Positions 1 to 9,329 of a stretch of DNA of 64,000 nucleotides are shown in pieces. Both the position numbers and the translations under genes were made by a program. The notes beneath the pieces are model-generated. The model did no database searches, was not told the origin of the DNA, and worked only from the letters and a program-made list of their open reading frames with translations. Numbering within the stretch: position 1 is the stretch's first letter; each line of letters opens with the position of its first letter. The stretch is taken from assembly GCA_949358305.1 (NCBI GenBank), contig CASHSZ010000054.1, positions 119,034 to 183,033 of the forward strand, written 5' to 3'. This stretch comes from Strigamia acuminata. Taxonomy: Eukaryota > Arthropoda > Chilopoda > Geophilomorpha > Linotaeniidae.

Positions 1-70
1 AGCCTTCTACTAAGGTTTAAACACTATTTCAGAACATTCAGAGACATTGGTTTGTGGTGTTTGTGCTAAG
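1..70. repeat. Satellite array fragment (left edge)
   Basis: This is half a monomer of the window's main satellite, recognisable by its GTTTAAAC core and its end at GTGCTAAG. It is interrupted by BEL element A. The last four bases, TAAG at 67-70, recur at 9330-9333 just beyond the element, and TCAACTG follows there as in an uninterrupted monomer. That identifies 67-70 as one copy of the target-site duplication. Confidence 0.93.
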
Positions 71-493
71 TGTTGCAGGTCAACAAGACAGATAGAAAGG
101 AATGGCGATGCGTATCCAAATTCAAGACACTTGAGCTCGCCCAAGGTCGTATGGCGTGGTTAGTACGAAAATCGCACTGGAGAGCAATAAATCCGCAACA
201 AATGGCATTGTTGTACCGCTGGAACAATGTGGAGAACACCTGCACCAAGTATCCAATAGGTGGCGGAAACATAAGTTGGCCTGAGAATTTTTAAACTACT
301 CACTACACATTGAATGTGTTTGAAAATAAACCTAAAACAAGAGCTAATAAAACACAACACATTTATTCAAAGGTTGGTTAATAACTGAAGAAATTACAGC
401 AATTAGATTGGTTCTTAGAGAACCGCACATGCGCAGTACCGAATATGGCACGCGCCAGGCCGATAGCGGCGAAATACAGATACACGAAAGATT

Positions 494-511
494 CCGTTAC
501 CATGGTAACGG
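494..511. promoter_or_regulatory. RFX X-box-like 18-bp palindrome in LTR
   Basis: CCGTTACCATGGTAACGG is a perfect 18-bp palindrome. Its core GTTACC-AT-GGTAAC fits the RFX X-box consensus (two GTNRCC-type half sites separated by 0 to 3 bases). The same site is intact in all four LTRs of elements A and B (also 8191-8208, 11866-11883 and 19725-19742). RFX binding is inferred from the motif only. Confidence 0.6.
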
Positions 512-1295
512 AGGAAACAAGATCACGGCAAAGTTGGCATTTGCTTAAAAATGCACTAAAAATACATTGAAATACACTGAAATGACCACAAGAATGCGGT
601 GAACAAAAAAGCTAATCACAACAATGTCAAAAAACACGTTAAACAATGAGATATTAGCAATAAACCGATCTCGGAAAGAAAGGATTGACGATAGCCAATC
701 ACAGGCCAGGAAAATTACATAACGATCACATTTGAATTTCGATCGGTACAAAAGCACAAAATTATCAAAGAATACATAATGAATAATAACGCAATGTAAT
801 AGTAAATGCAAATTATGTGATATAAAATACAAAAATAACGGTTACATTGTGTAATCGTCGCTTGGGACAAACATGGCGACCGGCGAACAAAACAAAGGTG
901 TTGGATCAAACATGGCGTCCGGCGAACATAACATCGGCGGCAAAACCACACGTAAAATGAATGTAAAAACACTAAATGTAAATAATCAATAAAGTATCGA
1001 TTAAATTATAAGAATAATTATCAATTCTCTTCACAAAACATCGGAATAAAATACACAGATTGAATAAATACGAATTTATAGGCCAAACGAACATTCCCGG
1101 CTGCGCTTTTATGGCAGACGGAAACGAACGTTCAAACCAATCAAACGGAACTTCCAAAGCAGTTTTGATGCATCTAGATAGAAAGAGCATGCTTGAATTA
1201 GTCTAAACGAATGCTTAATAAAATTCCAAGGGATTTGAAAAGTACTAAACAAAAGGTTAGAAGACGGAACCGTAACTTTACGGGAAACAGAAAAA

Positions 1296-1303
1296 TGACG
1301 TCA
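1296..1303. promoter_or_regulatory. CRE-like TGACGTCA in LTR
   Basis: A perfect CREB/ATF palindrome, TGACGTCA, about 330 bp from the sense-strand start of the LTR. It is retained in the other LTRs at 8993-9000, 12668-12675 and 20527-20534. The location would suit a U3 promoter element, but nothing in the sequence proves activity. Confidence 0.45.
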
Positions 1304-1692
1304 CTAGCATCGCAAATGTATGCCAGGAAACGAAATTTGCACCAAAACAGTTCGAAATCAATACAAACTCTCAAAAAACAAGTGAATAAGTCAATAAATG
1401 CACGGAATAAGATATTTGAAATCAATACAAAGCATAAACATTACTGAATATTGAAAAGTATGAATAAAAATCAAGTCAAAACACTTTAATAAGCAATAAA
1501 AAAATCTGAAAAGTGAAAAATACCAATTAGGCAAAGGAAATTAAAACACTTAAAGATTTTAATCAACTCAAAGTAAATGGTAAAAATATTGACAATAAAA
1601 TAGCACAACAATTTCTACGCTGTCTTGCAACAGCGAATTGCCGGCGAGAGGACAGAGATGGAGAACCACGCAAAAAAATCACAAAAGAAAAA

Positions 1693-4383
1693 TCACTCAA
1701 GTTCTAGGGCTCTCACATGCTTGACTGACCTTTTTAACTCACGTCCATCGGGTAGCACAACTTTTATAACACGGATTTGACCATCATCACCGGGAAAAAT
1801 TTCCTTTATCCTAGCAAGGGGCCAAAAATAGGGATTTGTACCCATTTTCTCTAGCAACACGATTTGATCTACTTTAGGATTTTTGAAGAACTTATCACCT
1901 TTGGATTCATAAAAATTCCTCAATTGCATGAGGTAACTCTTTTTCCAAATTTTCCAGAACTCCCAAATAAATTGGCGTCGTTTAATGTCCAGTTTTCTTA
2001 AATCTGATTTTTTAATTGCACTCAGTTGTTTGTTTATTACGTATTTTGGCATGCCTCCTGTTAGAAAGTTTTCAGGTGCCAAAATTCTACCACCATCAAC
2101 ACTGTCTGGGACGTAACTTAAGGGTCGGGGATTTAGCACTGAACTTATTTCCAAGACCAGTGTTTGGAGAGTTTCCAAGTCTACAGTGCTGCGCAACAAA
2201 GTTTTTCGAAGTTTATCTTTTACTGAGCGGACTAAGCGCTCCCACGCTCCGCCCATCCATGGAGACAGCGGTGGGATGAAAGTCCAAAGCATTCTTTTTT
2301 CGGATAGGAATGTTTGCACATCTGAATGACCGATGAGTTTCCCCCATGATTGTAATTCGAGGCTTCCGCGCTCAAACGTCTTACTGTTGTCAGAGAAAAT
2401 CTTCCCGGGGTATCCGTGGCGTGCCCCAAATCTTCTCATTGCAAGCAAAAACTTTGGCACAGAAAGGTCCTCTGATACTTCTAAATGTATGGAACGGGTC
2501 ACCATACACGTGAAAAGCAAGATGTAAACTTTTTTCTTTTCCTTCTTGTTGCTGCCGACATAAATGGGACCCAAGTGGTCCACTCCTGTGTTTTGGAATG
2601 GCGCCGCTGGTGTCACACGTTCAGCAGGAAGGTCACCCGTTGAAGGGTTGTTGCGTGCAAGTTTTCCTCGTCTGCAAATCTCACATTCTCGAATAACTGT
2701 TTGTATAGTTCTTCGTCCTCTTATAATCCAAAATTGTTCGCGTAGGTGATACAAAGTTTCGCTTATGTCACCGTGAAGCAACTCCAGATGTACTTTCTTA
2801 ATTAACAGTCTTGTTATCCAACTGTCATAATGCAAAATAATTGGATAAACCTCATCAAATGTCAATAAAGATTTTTTCAAGCGACTACGAAGTCGAAGTA
2901 ATCCGTCCTCGTCAATGAAGAGCTCGAAATTGCGTAGGGTGGAATGTTTAGACAGTTCTCTTTTGTTTTTCACATCATCAATCTCCTCAGAAAAATGTAG
3001 TTTCTGGGAAAACTGCAGGATCTTCAATTGGTTGGCCTCTTTCTCGAGTGGCGAGAGAGGCTCACCGCGCAAAAGTTTGTTTTTCCATCGCAAAATGTAT
3101 GAAAAAACTCTCAAAAGTCGGTTGTAATTTCGGAATCGTTTGAAGAATCGACCAATAAAGCTTTCTGTCACTTGAATTGTCATCACAACGATTTTTCTTT
3201 CTTCTTCTGGAAGATCCTCTTGTATAATTTCTCTTTTTTCCAATTTCGAGACATCAACTCCAAACCACCAAAGTTTATTTTGCATCAATGTTTTTGAGTT
3301 ATGTGGTCGAGTTAATAAATCTGCTGGGTTAAATTCCGTTGGTACGTGAGACCATTGTTCGGGTTTGGTAGAAGAAATAATTTCTTGAACACGGTTTGAG
3401 ACATATGGTTTCCATACGTTCTTGTCCGAATTTATCCAGGCTAGAGTTATGGTGGAGTCCGAGTAGTATTTCACTTCAGTGACCGGGTAACCGGGAAGAA
3501 AGTTTTCTAACAGGTACTTGGTCATTCGCACTCCAACCACTGCTGCAGTTAATTCAAGTCGAGGAAGAGTCACTTTTTTCGTCGGCGCAATACGACATTT
3601 ACTCAACAATAAAGTTCTTTTGCCCTCCAGATTGACGACAAAAATTGAACAGCCAAACGCCTTTGTGCTTGCGTCACAGAAAACTTCTAAAGTGATGTCT
3701 TGACCGGAATAAGTCTGCAGCCAACGTTGTACTTTCAATTCTTTTAATTTTTGTATGTCTTGACTCCACTCTTCGACTTCTTTTTTCTCTGAGTCAAGAA
3801 TCTTTTCATCCCAGTGTTTTGTCCTAATCCAGATTGCTTGAACTAGCAGTTTCATTTGAAGCACAACAGGAGCAATGAGTCCCATTGGATCGAATATGGA
3901 AGCCATTAATGAAACAACTTCTCGCTTTGTATTCGGAATTTTTTCAATGGTCGGAATGTTAAACATCATGACATCTTCTGCTGTGTTCCACAATATTCCA
4001 AGCATTTTTATAATTCCTAAGTCCGAAAACTCCTCTCCTCGCATATGAAAACCTTCTTTTTTCAAATTGTTGAAGACGTCCTTGCTTGAGGTCGCCCACT
4101 TTACGAGGGGAAGCTTTCCGTCGTCTAATATCATTTTCAGTTTCTCGCAATGTGATGTTGTGTCAGCTGTAAAATCTCCTCCTGACGTCAAATCATCCAT
4201 GAAGATTCCATCATCGAGTGCGTCGACTTCTTTTGCATGAGTTTTTTCAAATTGTTTCGCTTGTTTCCTAATCGTCGCACACAAGAGGAATGGAGAAGAA
4301 ATGACGCCAAATGGCACGACAATCATTCGCAGAACCATTAGATTATTCCACAAATTTTGCCATGAGTAGGTCCCGGAAATCAA
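1693..4383 (-). pseudogene. pol: pol 3' part of element A: truncated RT, RNase H, integrase
   Basis: An open frame of about 896 codons in the Pol register, with no proper start; it begins just after the deletion. It opens at the RT stretch YSWQNLWNNL, reaches the catalytic FMDD box at about residues 61-64, then RNase H (CDAS near residue 230), the H2C2 integrase finger, and the DDE core with GVDHLGP, SDNSKTF and GGAWERLV. A DUF5641-like domain ends it, just before the 3' LTR. RT motif A with the first catalytic Asp is missing because 163 bp (15741-15903 of copy B) are deleted. That length is not a multiple of three, so this part is also out of frame with gag. RNase H and integrase look intact but cannot be reached by normal translation. 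Confidence 0.9.
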
Positions 4384-6770
4384 CAGTCATTGAGGGAAAG
4401 TTTCCCCTTCTTGGATGAAGACGCGTTGAACACTACTCGAAATTTCGTCGTGTCTCGATCCTCCTTGATTACAGGGTGGTGAGGTATATTGTAGGTTCCT
4501 TTCTTCAGAAAACGCTCTTCTTTTGGGACTTCCTCCGCGTGATTTTCGTGAATATACTGCCACATGGACTCGTCGTAACGTTTTTTGTAGTCCTCGTTGG
4601 CATCTATTCTTTTGAGCGTGTTGGCCAGTTGATTCATGGCCAATTCCCAATTGGACTCCAAGTCGACTTCCTGTCCGTTGAATGGCAGCATGACTTCATA
4701 ACGTCCATCGTCTAGACGCTTCGTAGTTGATTCGAATCGATCGCGAATAAAGTCGGATTCTTTTTCTCCCGCATTTATTCCGATTGCTTCCAAGTTCCAC
4801 AGTTTGTCCAATTTTTCTTGGATGTCTAAGTCGCATGTGTTGCAACATGTTGTCATTCCTTCCTCATCTTCGAATAAATTGGTGTTCCCCGCCGCTCCGG
4901 ACAAGACCCAACCAAAAATTGTATTTATTAATCCAAGATCTGCGTTTACTTTTTTCTTGCCGTCCTTAACGACCTTCCACCACACGTCGACTCCTAAAAG
5001 CACGTCGATTTGAGAAGTCTTAGCTGGTAGGTCTTCAGCAAGTTCAAGGTTTAACTTCTTCACCTTGTCTATTATTGATGAGTTAAGAATGCCCTGCACT
5101 CGTGGCAAATTTTCCACAGAAAGCATTGAAAGTTTCAAATCTTGAGTGTCATTTTTACTTTGCAATGTGACATTAAACACATCATAGTCCGTGGCTGCTG
5201 GAGACGAGTCGTTGAATCTCTGTGTGGTGGCAGAGACACTGCCGCATTTTTTCAGTTTCAGTCTTTCAACAAATTCTTTTGTAATGAACGATCGATGGCT
5301 TCCCGGGTCGATCATTCCACGAATGCTGTGAGTTCCTCCTGATTTGGTCTTGAGGTCCGCAGTGAAGATCATTAGTTGTAGAGTCGTCGAGATCGCGCAT
5401 GAAACATGTGTTGTTACTTGTGGCTCCTTCGGCTTCTCCGCAGCGTTCGTTGAATTCTTCACCTCGGATTTTTTGCATATTGTGGAGTGGTGTCGCCCAC
5501 CACAATGTTTACAAGAAAATTTGACCTTGCAGTCTCCCACTCTATGTCCAGTTCTGAAACAGTTAAAACACAGTCTGTTTTTCTTTACTATTTCGATTTT
5601 CGCGTTGATTTCGAAATCCTTTTTACAAGAGCCGTTTAAATGTTCATCATCACAAAAAATGCACTTGTTTGTCTTGAAAGGCGTATTCTTGCTTTCAGAT
5701 TTCGGTTCACTCTTCGTTTTTGCACTAGTAGACTGCTTGGCGTCTTGAGTGGTTGCGCACGTGGTCATTGAACCTTTCACTTTCGGTTTCTCCACCTCAG
5801 ATTTTTCATTCTTGTCTTTTTTCGATTTTTCAGAAACGTTTTCAGTTCGTTCGGCCATCGCAACTTCATTCACAAAGAAATTGAGCAACGTAACAATGTT
5901 CTTATTTTGAATTCCGTGAACTTGGTAAAATCTTAATGCCATTGAAGTTGGAAACTTGCTAATTATGTCGGGCAATAAGAAAGCTCCGGAAGTTTGAATT
6001 GGAATTTTAAGTTGCTCCAAAAGTCTAATAGTCGCAGAAATCTTTGTCAAGTTCGTTTTTATCGCTTTAGTTGGATATACACTCGAAACAGCTTTTAATT
6101 CTCGAATTGATTTTATTAACGCAGTTTGTTGTGCATCCTCATCACCAAAATGTCTTTCGAGTTCTTCTCTTGCAAGGTCATAGGATTCCTCGATCAGGGG
6201 AAAAGTGGAGATGAGAATTGCCGCTTCTCCAGTACACATAGTTTGTAAATACTGGAGTTTTTCAATGTTACTCAGGTCTGGATCCTTGTGTACGGAGGTC
6301 TCGAAGTTGCTTTTGAATGTTCTGTACTTCAAAATATCTCCGTCGAATTTTACGGAATCCAGTTTGGGCAGCTTCGAATTTTTTCTAAACGTTGCTGTCG
6401 CGTTCAAGGTTGTATTCTGGTTTGAACTTGTCGACGTATTTAATCTTCCTTCCAAAGTTGGAAGTGATCGCTTTGAAATTTCGTATCTCGTGCGAAGAAG
6501 ATCCACTCTTGCTTGCATAGTCTCAAGCTTGTCAATGCATTCCAGATAATAGCCGTGGTCCGAATATTCCTGTAGATCATTCAGCGCACCGACTATTCTC
6601 GTTTCTTTCGGGGTCGCAGTTTGCACCAGCGCTTCCAGTTCACCTGGATCTGCTGTCTTCTCCGATATAGACAACAAATGATTCATTGCAGTGACTTGCG
6701 ATTCCCAACGTTGTTGTTGCACTTCGATTTGATCCTCAGTTAGAAGATCTCTCATTGTAGGTTCCGCCAT
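4380..6770 (-). CDS. gag-pol: Gag-protease-RT N-terminus of BEL element A
   Basis: A 796-codon frame starting at ATG 6770 (MAEPTMRDLL). Residues about 1-330 are a DUF1759-like Gag. About 370-435 hold three cysteine clusters, including CCHC knuckle CFNCFRTGHRVGDC and CKHCGGRHHSTIC. About 485-495 is the retroviral-type protease (DUF1758) with IDPGSHRSF, where Pro replaces the usual Ser/Thr of the DSG/DTG triad. The frame then runs into the Pao RT N-terminal region and stops at TGA 4380-4382, where copy B has a TTA leucine codon. Gag and protease should be made; RT should not. The same ATG context is used in copy B, which supports this start. The Gag linker near residue 350 differs from copy B by a cluster of changes, suggesting recombination between subfamilies. 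Confidence 0.9.
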   Translation of the reverse strand: MAEPTMRDLLTEDQIEVQQQRWESQVTAMNHLLSISEKTADPGELEALVQTATPKETRIVGALNDLQEYSDHGYYLECIDKLETMQARVDLLRTRYEISKRSLPTLEGRLNTSTSSNQNTTLNATATFRKNSKLPKLDSVKFDGDILKYRTFKSNFETSVHKDPDLSNIEKLQYLQTMCTGEAAILISTFPLIEESYDLAREELERHFGDEDAQQTALIKSIRELKAVSSVYPTKAIKTNLTKISATIRLLEQLKIPIQTSGAFLLPDIISKFPTSMALRFYQVHGIQNKNIVTLLNFFVNEVAMAERTENVSEKSKKDKNEKSEVEKPKVKGSMTTCATTQDAKQSTSAKTKSEPKSESKNTPFKTNKCIFCDDEHLNGSCKKDFEINAKIEIVKKNRLCFNCFRTGHRVGDCKVKFSCKHCGGRHHSTICKKSEVKNSTNAAEKPKEPQVTTHVSCAISTTLQLMIFTADLKTKSGGTHSIRGMIDPGSHRSFITKEFVERLKLKKCGSVSATTQRFNDSSPAATDYDVFNVTLQSKNDTQDLKLSMLSVENLPRVQGILNSSIIDKVKKLNLELAEDLPAKTSQIDVLLGVDVWWKVVKDGKKKVNADLGLINTIFGWVLSGAAGNTNLFEDEEGMTTCCNTCDLDIQEKLDKLWNLEAIGINAGEKESDFIRDRFESTTKRLDDGRYEVMLPFNGQEVDLESNWELAMNQLANTLKRIDANEDYKKRYDESMWQYIHENHAEEVPKEERFLKKGTYNIPHHPVIKEDRDTTKFRVVFNASSSKKGKLSLNDC

Positions 6771-6847
6771 TTTCTCTGTCCTCTCTCACAAAAAATTCGG
6801 CTGTGAAATTTGGAAAGAACAGATAAAAACGGGCATGACAATTCAAC

Positions 6848-6985
6848 TTTGTTTTAATTTTTAAGAGAATAAACCTTTTTATTTTATCCCCCAAAACTAT
6901 CTCAATATTCACGGTTTTTGTTTTAACTTTAAAGAGAATAAACGTTTTTATTTTATCCCCCAAAAAGCACTCAATTTTCACGGTC
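6848..6985 (-). repeat. 69-bp tandem duplication in BEL A leader
   Basis: Two imperfect copies with a 69-bp period, each carrying TTTGTTTTAA, GAGAATAAA and TTTTATCCCCCAAAA. The same pair is present in copy B (about 18378-18520). It lies between the leader ORF stop and the gag ATG. Confidence 0.7.
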
Positions 6986-7636
6986 CTTGGTGACACGTGA
7001 GAATTTTAGAATATCAAATGTTTGGCCAATCGAGGATGACCAAAAATTTGAGCGGTTTTTGTGTACGTAAATAAAACGTGACACAATTACCCTGCACAGT
7101 TTGAAAATAATTGACGGTTTGTTTTGCAACAAAGCACGCCAATAAACTCTTTTGAAAACAATTGACGGTTTGTTTTGCAACAAAACACGCCAATAACTCC
7201 TATCATTAAATTTTGACTCTACTGACAGCTTATTCAACTTGAAACTAGTCAGTTCTACTCGAAATAAATCTAATCTCCCCCGCTTATGGCGGTTATAGTG
7301 GAGAACTAAGCATGCAATGAAAAAACACTTCAAAAGTTGTAAAATAGACACTTTATCGAAATTTTCCCGAAAACCAACAAATGAAACTACCAAAATCCCA
7401 TAAAGACACCTGATACTGCTCCCCTTAATAACCAAAATCTCCAAAATTTCAATTTCAAAAGGCAAAACACTAAAAAATGCAATTATTCCAGGGGCGAATC
7501 CGCTTTCCAACACGACGCGTTGTGTTATCCAGTGTTGTGACCTTGAACTCCAACTGCATGCACACTTTTGTTCGTTTTCGCCGCCAAAGCAGTCCCCGTC
7601 GTAACTTCTGTCACGTTGAACGTTGACTCTTGACAT
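6971..7636 (-). CDS. Leader ORF upstream of gag in BEL A (221 aa, unknown)
   Basis: From ATG 7636 (MSRVNVQRDRS) to TGA 6971-6973 there is an uninterrupted 221-aa frame on the coding strand, between the PBS and gag. Copy B has an ORF of the same length, start and stop (18506-19171), although the two differ at many positions, several of them amino-acid changing. A 17-residue in-frame tandem duplication (YWRVLLQN / YWRALLQN) corresponds to a 51-bp DNA repeat. No stop in about 220 codons of AT-rich sequence is unlikely by chance. I recognise no domain. It could be a small accessory protein, an upstream ORF that controls gag translation, or a decayed remnant. Confidence 0.4.
   Translation of the reverse strand: MSRVNVQRDRSYDGDCFGGENEQKCACSWSSRSQHWITQRVVLESGFAPGIIAFFSVLPFEIEILEILVIKGSSIRCLYGILVVSFVGFRENFDKVSILQLLKCFFIACLVLHYNRHKRGRLDLFRVELTSFKLNKLSVESKFNDRSYWRVLLQNKPSIVFKRVYWRALLQNKPSIIFKLCRVIVSRFIYVHKNRSNFWSSSIGQTFDILKFSRVTKDREN
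7100..7200 (-). repeat. 51-bp tandem duplication in BEL A leader
   Basis: Two copies with a 51-bp period (TTGAAAATAATTGACGG at 7101 and TTGAAAACAATTGACGG at 7152). The period equals 17 codons and keeps the leader ORF open. Copy B has the same pair at about 18636-18735. Confidence 0.75.
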
Positions 7637-7733
7637 GGGTGACGAAACACGAACGAATTGTTCCTCCGTCGCACCAAACACTTTTTCAAACGTATTGATG
7701 ATGCACTGGAAAAACTCACGAATTGCAGACGGA

Positions 7734-7752
7734 ATCCTGGTCACGGCTACCA
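7734..7752 (-). other. Primer binding site (tRNA-His) with one inserted base
   Basis: The sense strand reads TGGTAGCCGTGACCAGGAT, 15 bases inside the 5' LTR. Copy B has TGGTGCCGTGACCAGGAT, the exact complement of the 3' end of an animal tRNA-His including CCA (tRNA sequence from general knowledge). Element A therefore carries one extra A inside its PBS. The insertion also shifts the frame upstream of the leader ORF. Confidence 0.8.
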
Positions 7753-7767
7753 AAAGCTTCGTATCTG

Positions 7768-9329
7768 TGTTGCAGGTCAACAAGACAGATAGAAAGGAAT
7801 GGCGATGCGTATCCAAATTCAAGACACTTGAGCTCGCCCAAGGTCGTATGGCGTGGTTAGTACGAAAATCGCACTGGAGAGCAATAAATCCGCAACAAAT
7901 GGCATTGTTGTACCGCTGGAACAATGTGGAGAACACCTGCACCAAGTATCCAATAGGTGGCGGAAACATAAGTTGGCCTGAGAATTTTTAAACTACTCAC
8001 TACACATTGAATGTGTTTGAAAATAAACCTAAAACAAGAGCTAATAAAACACAACACATTTATTCAAAGGTTGGTTAATAACTGAAGAAATTACAGCAAT
8101 TAGATTGGTTCTTAGAGAACCGCACATGCGCAGTACCGAATATGGCACGCGCCAGGCCGATAGCGGCGAAATACAGATACACGAAAGATTCCGTTACCAT
8201 GGTAACGGAGGAAACAAGATCACGGCAAAGTTGGCATTTGCTTAAAAATGCACTAAAAATACATTGAAATACACTGAAATGACCACAAGAATGCGGTGAA
8301 CAAAAAAGCTAATCACAACAATGTCAAAAAACACGTTAAACAATGAGATATTAGCAATAAACCGATCTCGGAAAGAAAGGATTGACGATAGCCAATCACA
8401 GGCCAGGAAAATTACATAACGATCACATTTGAATTTCGATCGGTACAAAAGCACAAAATTATCAAAGAATACATAATGAATAATAACGCAATGTAATAGT
8501 AAATGCAAATTATGTGATATAAAATACAAAAATAACGGTTACATTGTGTAATCGTCGCTTGGGACAAACATGGCGACCGGCGAACAAAACAAAGGTGTTG
8601 GATCAAACATGGCGTCCGGCGAACATAACATCGGCGGCAAAACCACACGTAAAATGAATGTAAAAACACTAAATGTAAATAATCAATAAAGTATCGATTA
8701 AATTATAAGAATAATTATCAATTCTCTTCACAAAACATCGAAATAAAATACACAGATTGAATAAATACGAATTTATAGGCCAAACGAACATTCCCGGCTG
8801 CGCTTTTATGGCAGACGGAAACGAACGTTCAAACCAATCAAACGGAACTTCCAAAGCAGTTTTGATGCATCTAGATAGAAAGAGCATGCTTGAATTAGTC
8901 TAAACGAATGCTTAATAAAATTCCAAGGGATTTGAAAAGTACTAAACAAAAGGTTAGAAGACGGAACCGTAACTTTACGGGAAACAGAAAAATGACGTCA
9001 CTAGCATCGCAAATGTATGCCAGGAAACGAAATTTGCACCAAAACAGTTCGAAATCAATACAAACTCTCAAAAAACAAGTGAATAAGTCAATAAATGCAC
9101 GGAATAAGATATTTGAAATCAATACAAAGCATAAACATTACTGAATATTGAAAAGTATGAATAAAAATCAAGTCAAAACACTTTAATAAGCAATAAAAAA
9201 ATCTGAAAAGTGAAAAATACCAATTAGGCAAAGGAAATTAAAACACTTAAAGATTTTAATCAACTCAAAGTAAATGGTAAAAATATTGACAATAAAATAG
9301 CACAACAATTTCTACGCTGTCTTGCAACA
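7768..9329 (-). repeat. 5' LTR of BEL element A
   Basis: A 1,562-bp LTR essentially identical to 71-1632; the only difference noted by eye is A8741 versus G1044. It ends TTGCAACA and is followed by TAAG, the second copy of the target-site duplication. It carries the same X-box palindrome (8191-8208) and TGACGTCA (8993-9000). Confidence 0.95.

Larger units (their letters stand above)
71..1632 (-). repeat. 3' LTR of BEL element A
   Basis: A 1,562-bp LTR, long for the BEL/Pao group, AT-rich, starting TGTTGCAGG and ending TTGCAACA on the plus strand. On the sense strand it begins TGTTGCAAG and ends CCTGCAACA. It contains an 18-bp palindrome at 494-511, a TGACGTCA palindrome at 1296-1303, two copies of AAACATGGCG 39 bp apart (869 and 908), and a sense-strand AATAAA at 361-366. 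Several short ORFs of 66 to 95 codons cross the LTR on both strands. They have no recognisable domain and I regard them as chance. Confidence 0.95.
71..9329 (-). mobile_element. BEL/Pao LTR retrotransposon A, defective
   Basis: A 9,259-bp element bounded by 1,562-bp direct LTRs (71-1632 and 7768-9329, both TG...CA) and by a 4-bp TAAG duplication in the satellite. Coding sense is the minus strand, so the right LTR is the 5' LTR. In sense order it holds a PBS for tRNA-His, a 1-kb leader with a 221-aa ORF, gag-protease, and a pol part with RT, RNase H and integrase. Gag with CCHC knuckles next to a DUF1758-type protease, an A17/Pao-type RT and a DUF5641-like C-terminus are the BEL/Pao layout. 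The copy is broken by a TGA at 4380-4382 and by a 163-bp deletion at 4368/4369 relative to sister copy B, so it cannot make its own RT. One LTR difference seen by eye (G1044 versus A8741) points to recent insertion. Confidence 0.95.

Noticed and set aside
545-972. ORFs of 72 to 118 codons inside the BEL LTRs
   Set aside because: Low-complexity AT-rich translations with no domain; lengths differ between copies (for example 85 versus 118 codons), so no constraint is apparent.
1646-1667. Purine-rich run next to the BEL A 3' LTR as a polypurine tract
   Set aside because: It is purine-rich on the plus strand, but the element's RNA sense is minus, where the run is pyrimidine-rich; it cannot prime plus-strand synthesis in the normal way.
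5344-5748. Plus-strand ORF of 134 codons opposite gag
   Set aside because: It is antisense to the cysteine-rich Gag region, whose domains are clear; the reverse translation shows no domain.
6971-7969. Extension of the BEL A leader ORF to 332 codons into the LTR
   Set aside because: The upstream part crosses the PBS, where A and B differ in frame because of the inserted base, and it lacks a shared start. Only the common 221-aa part is reported.
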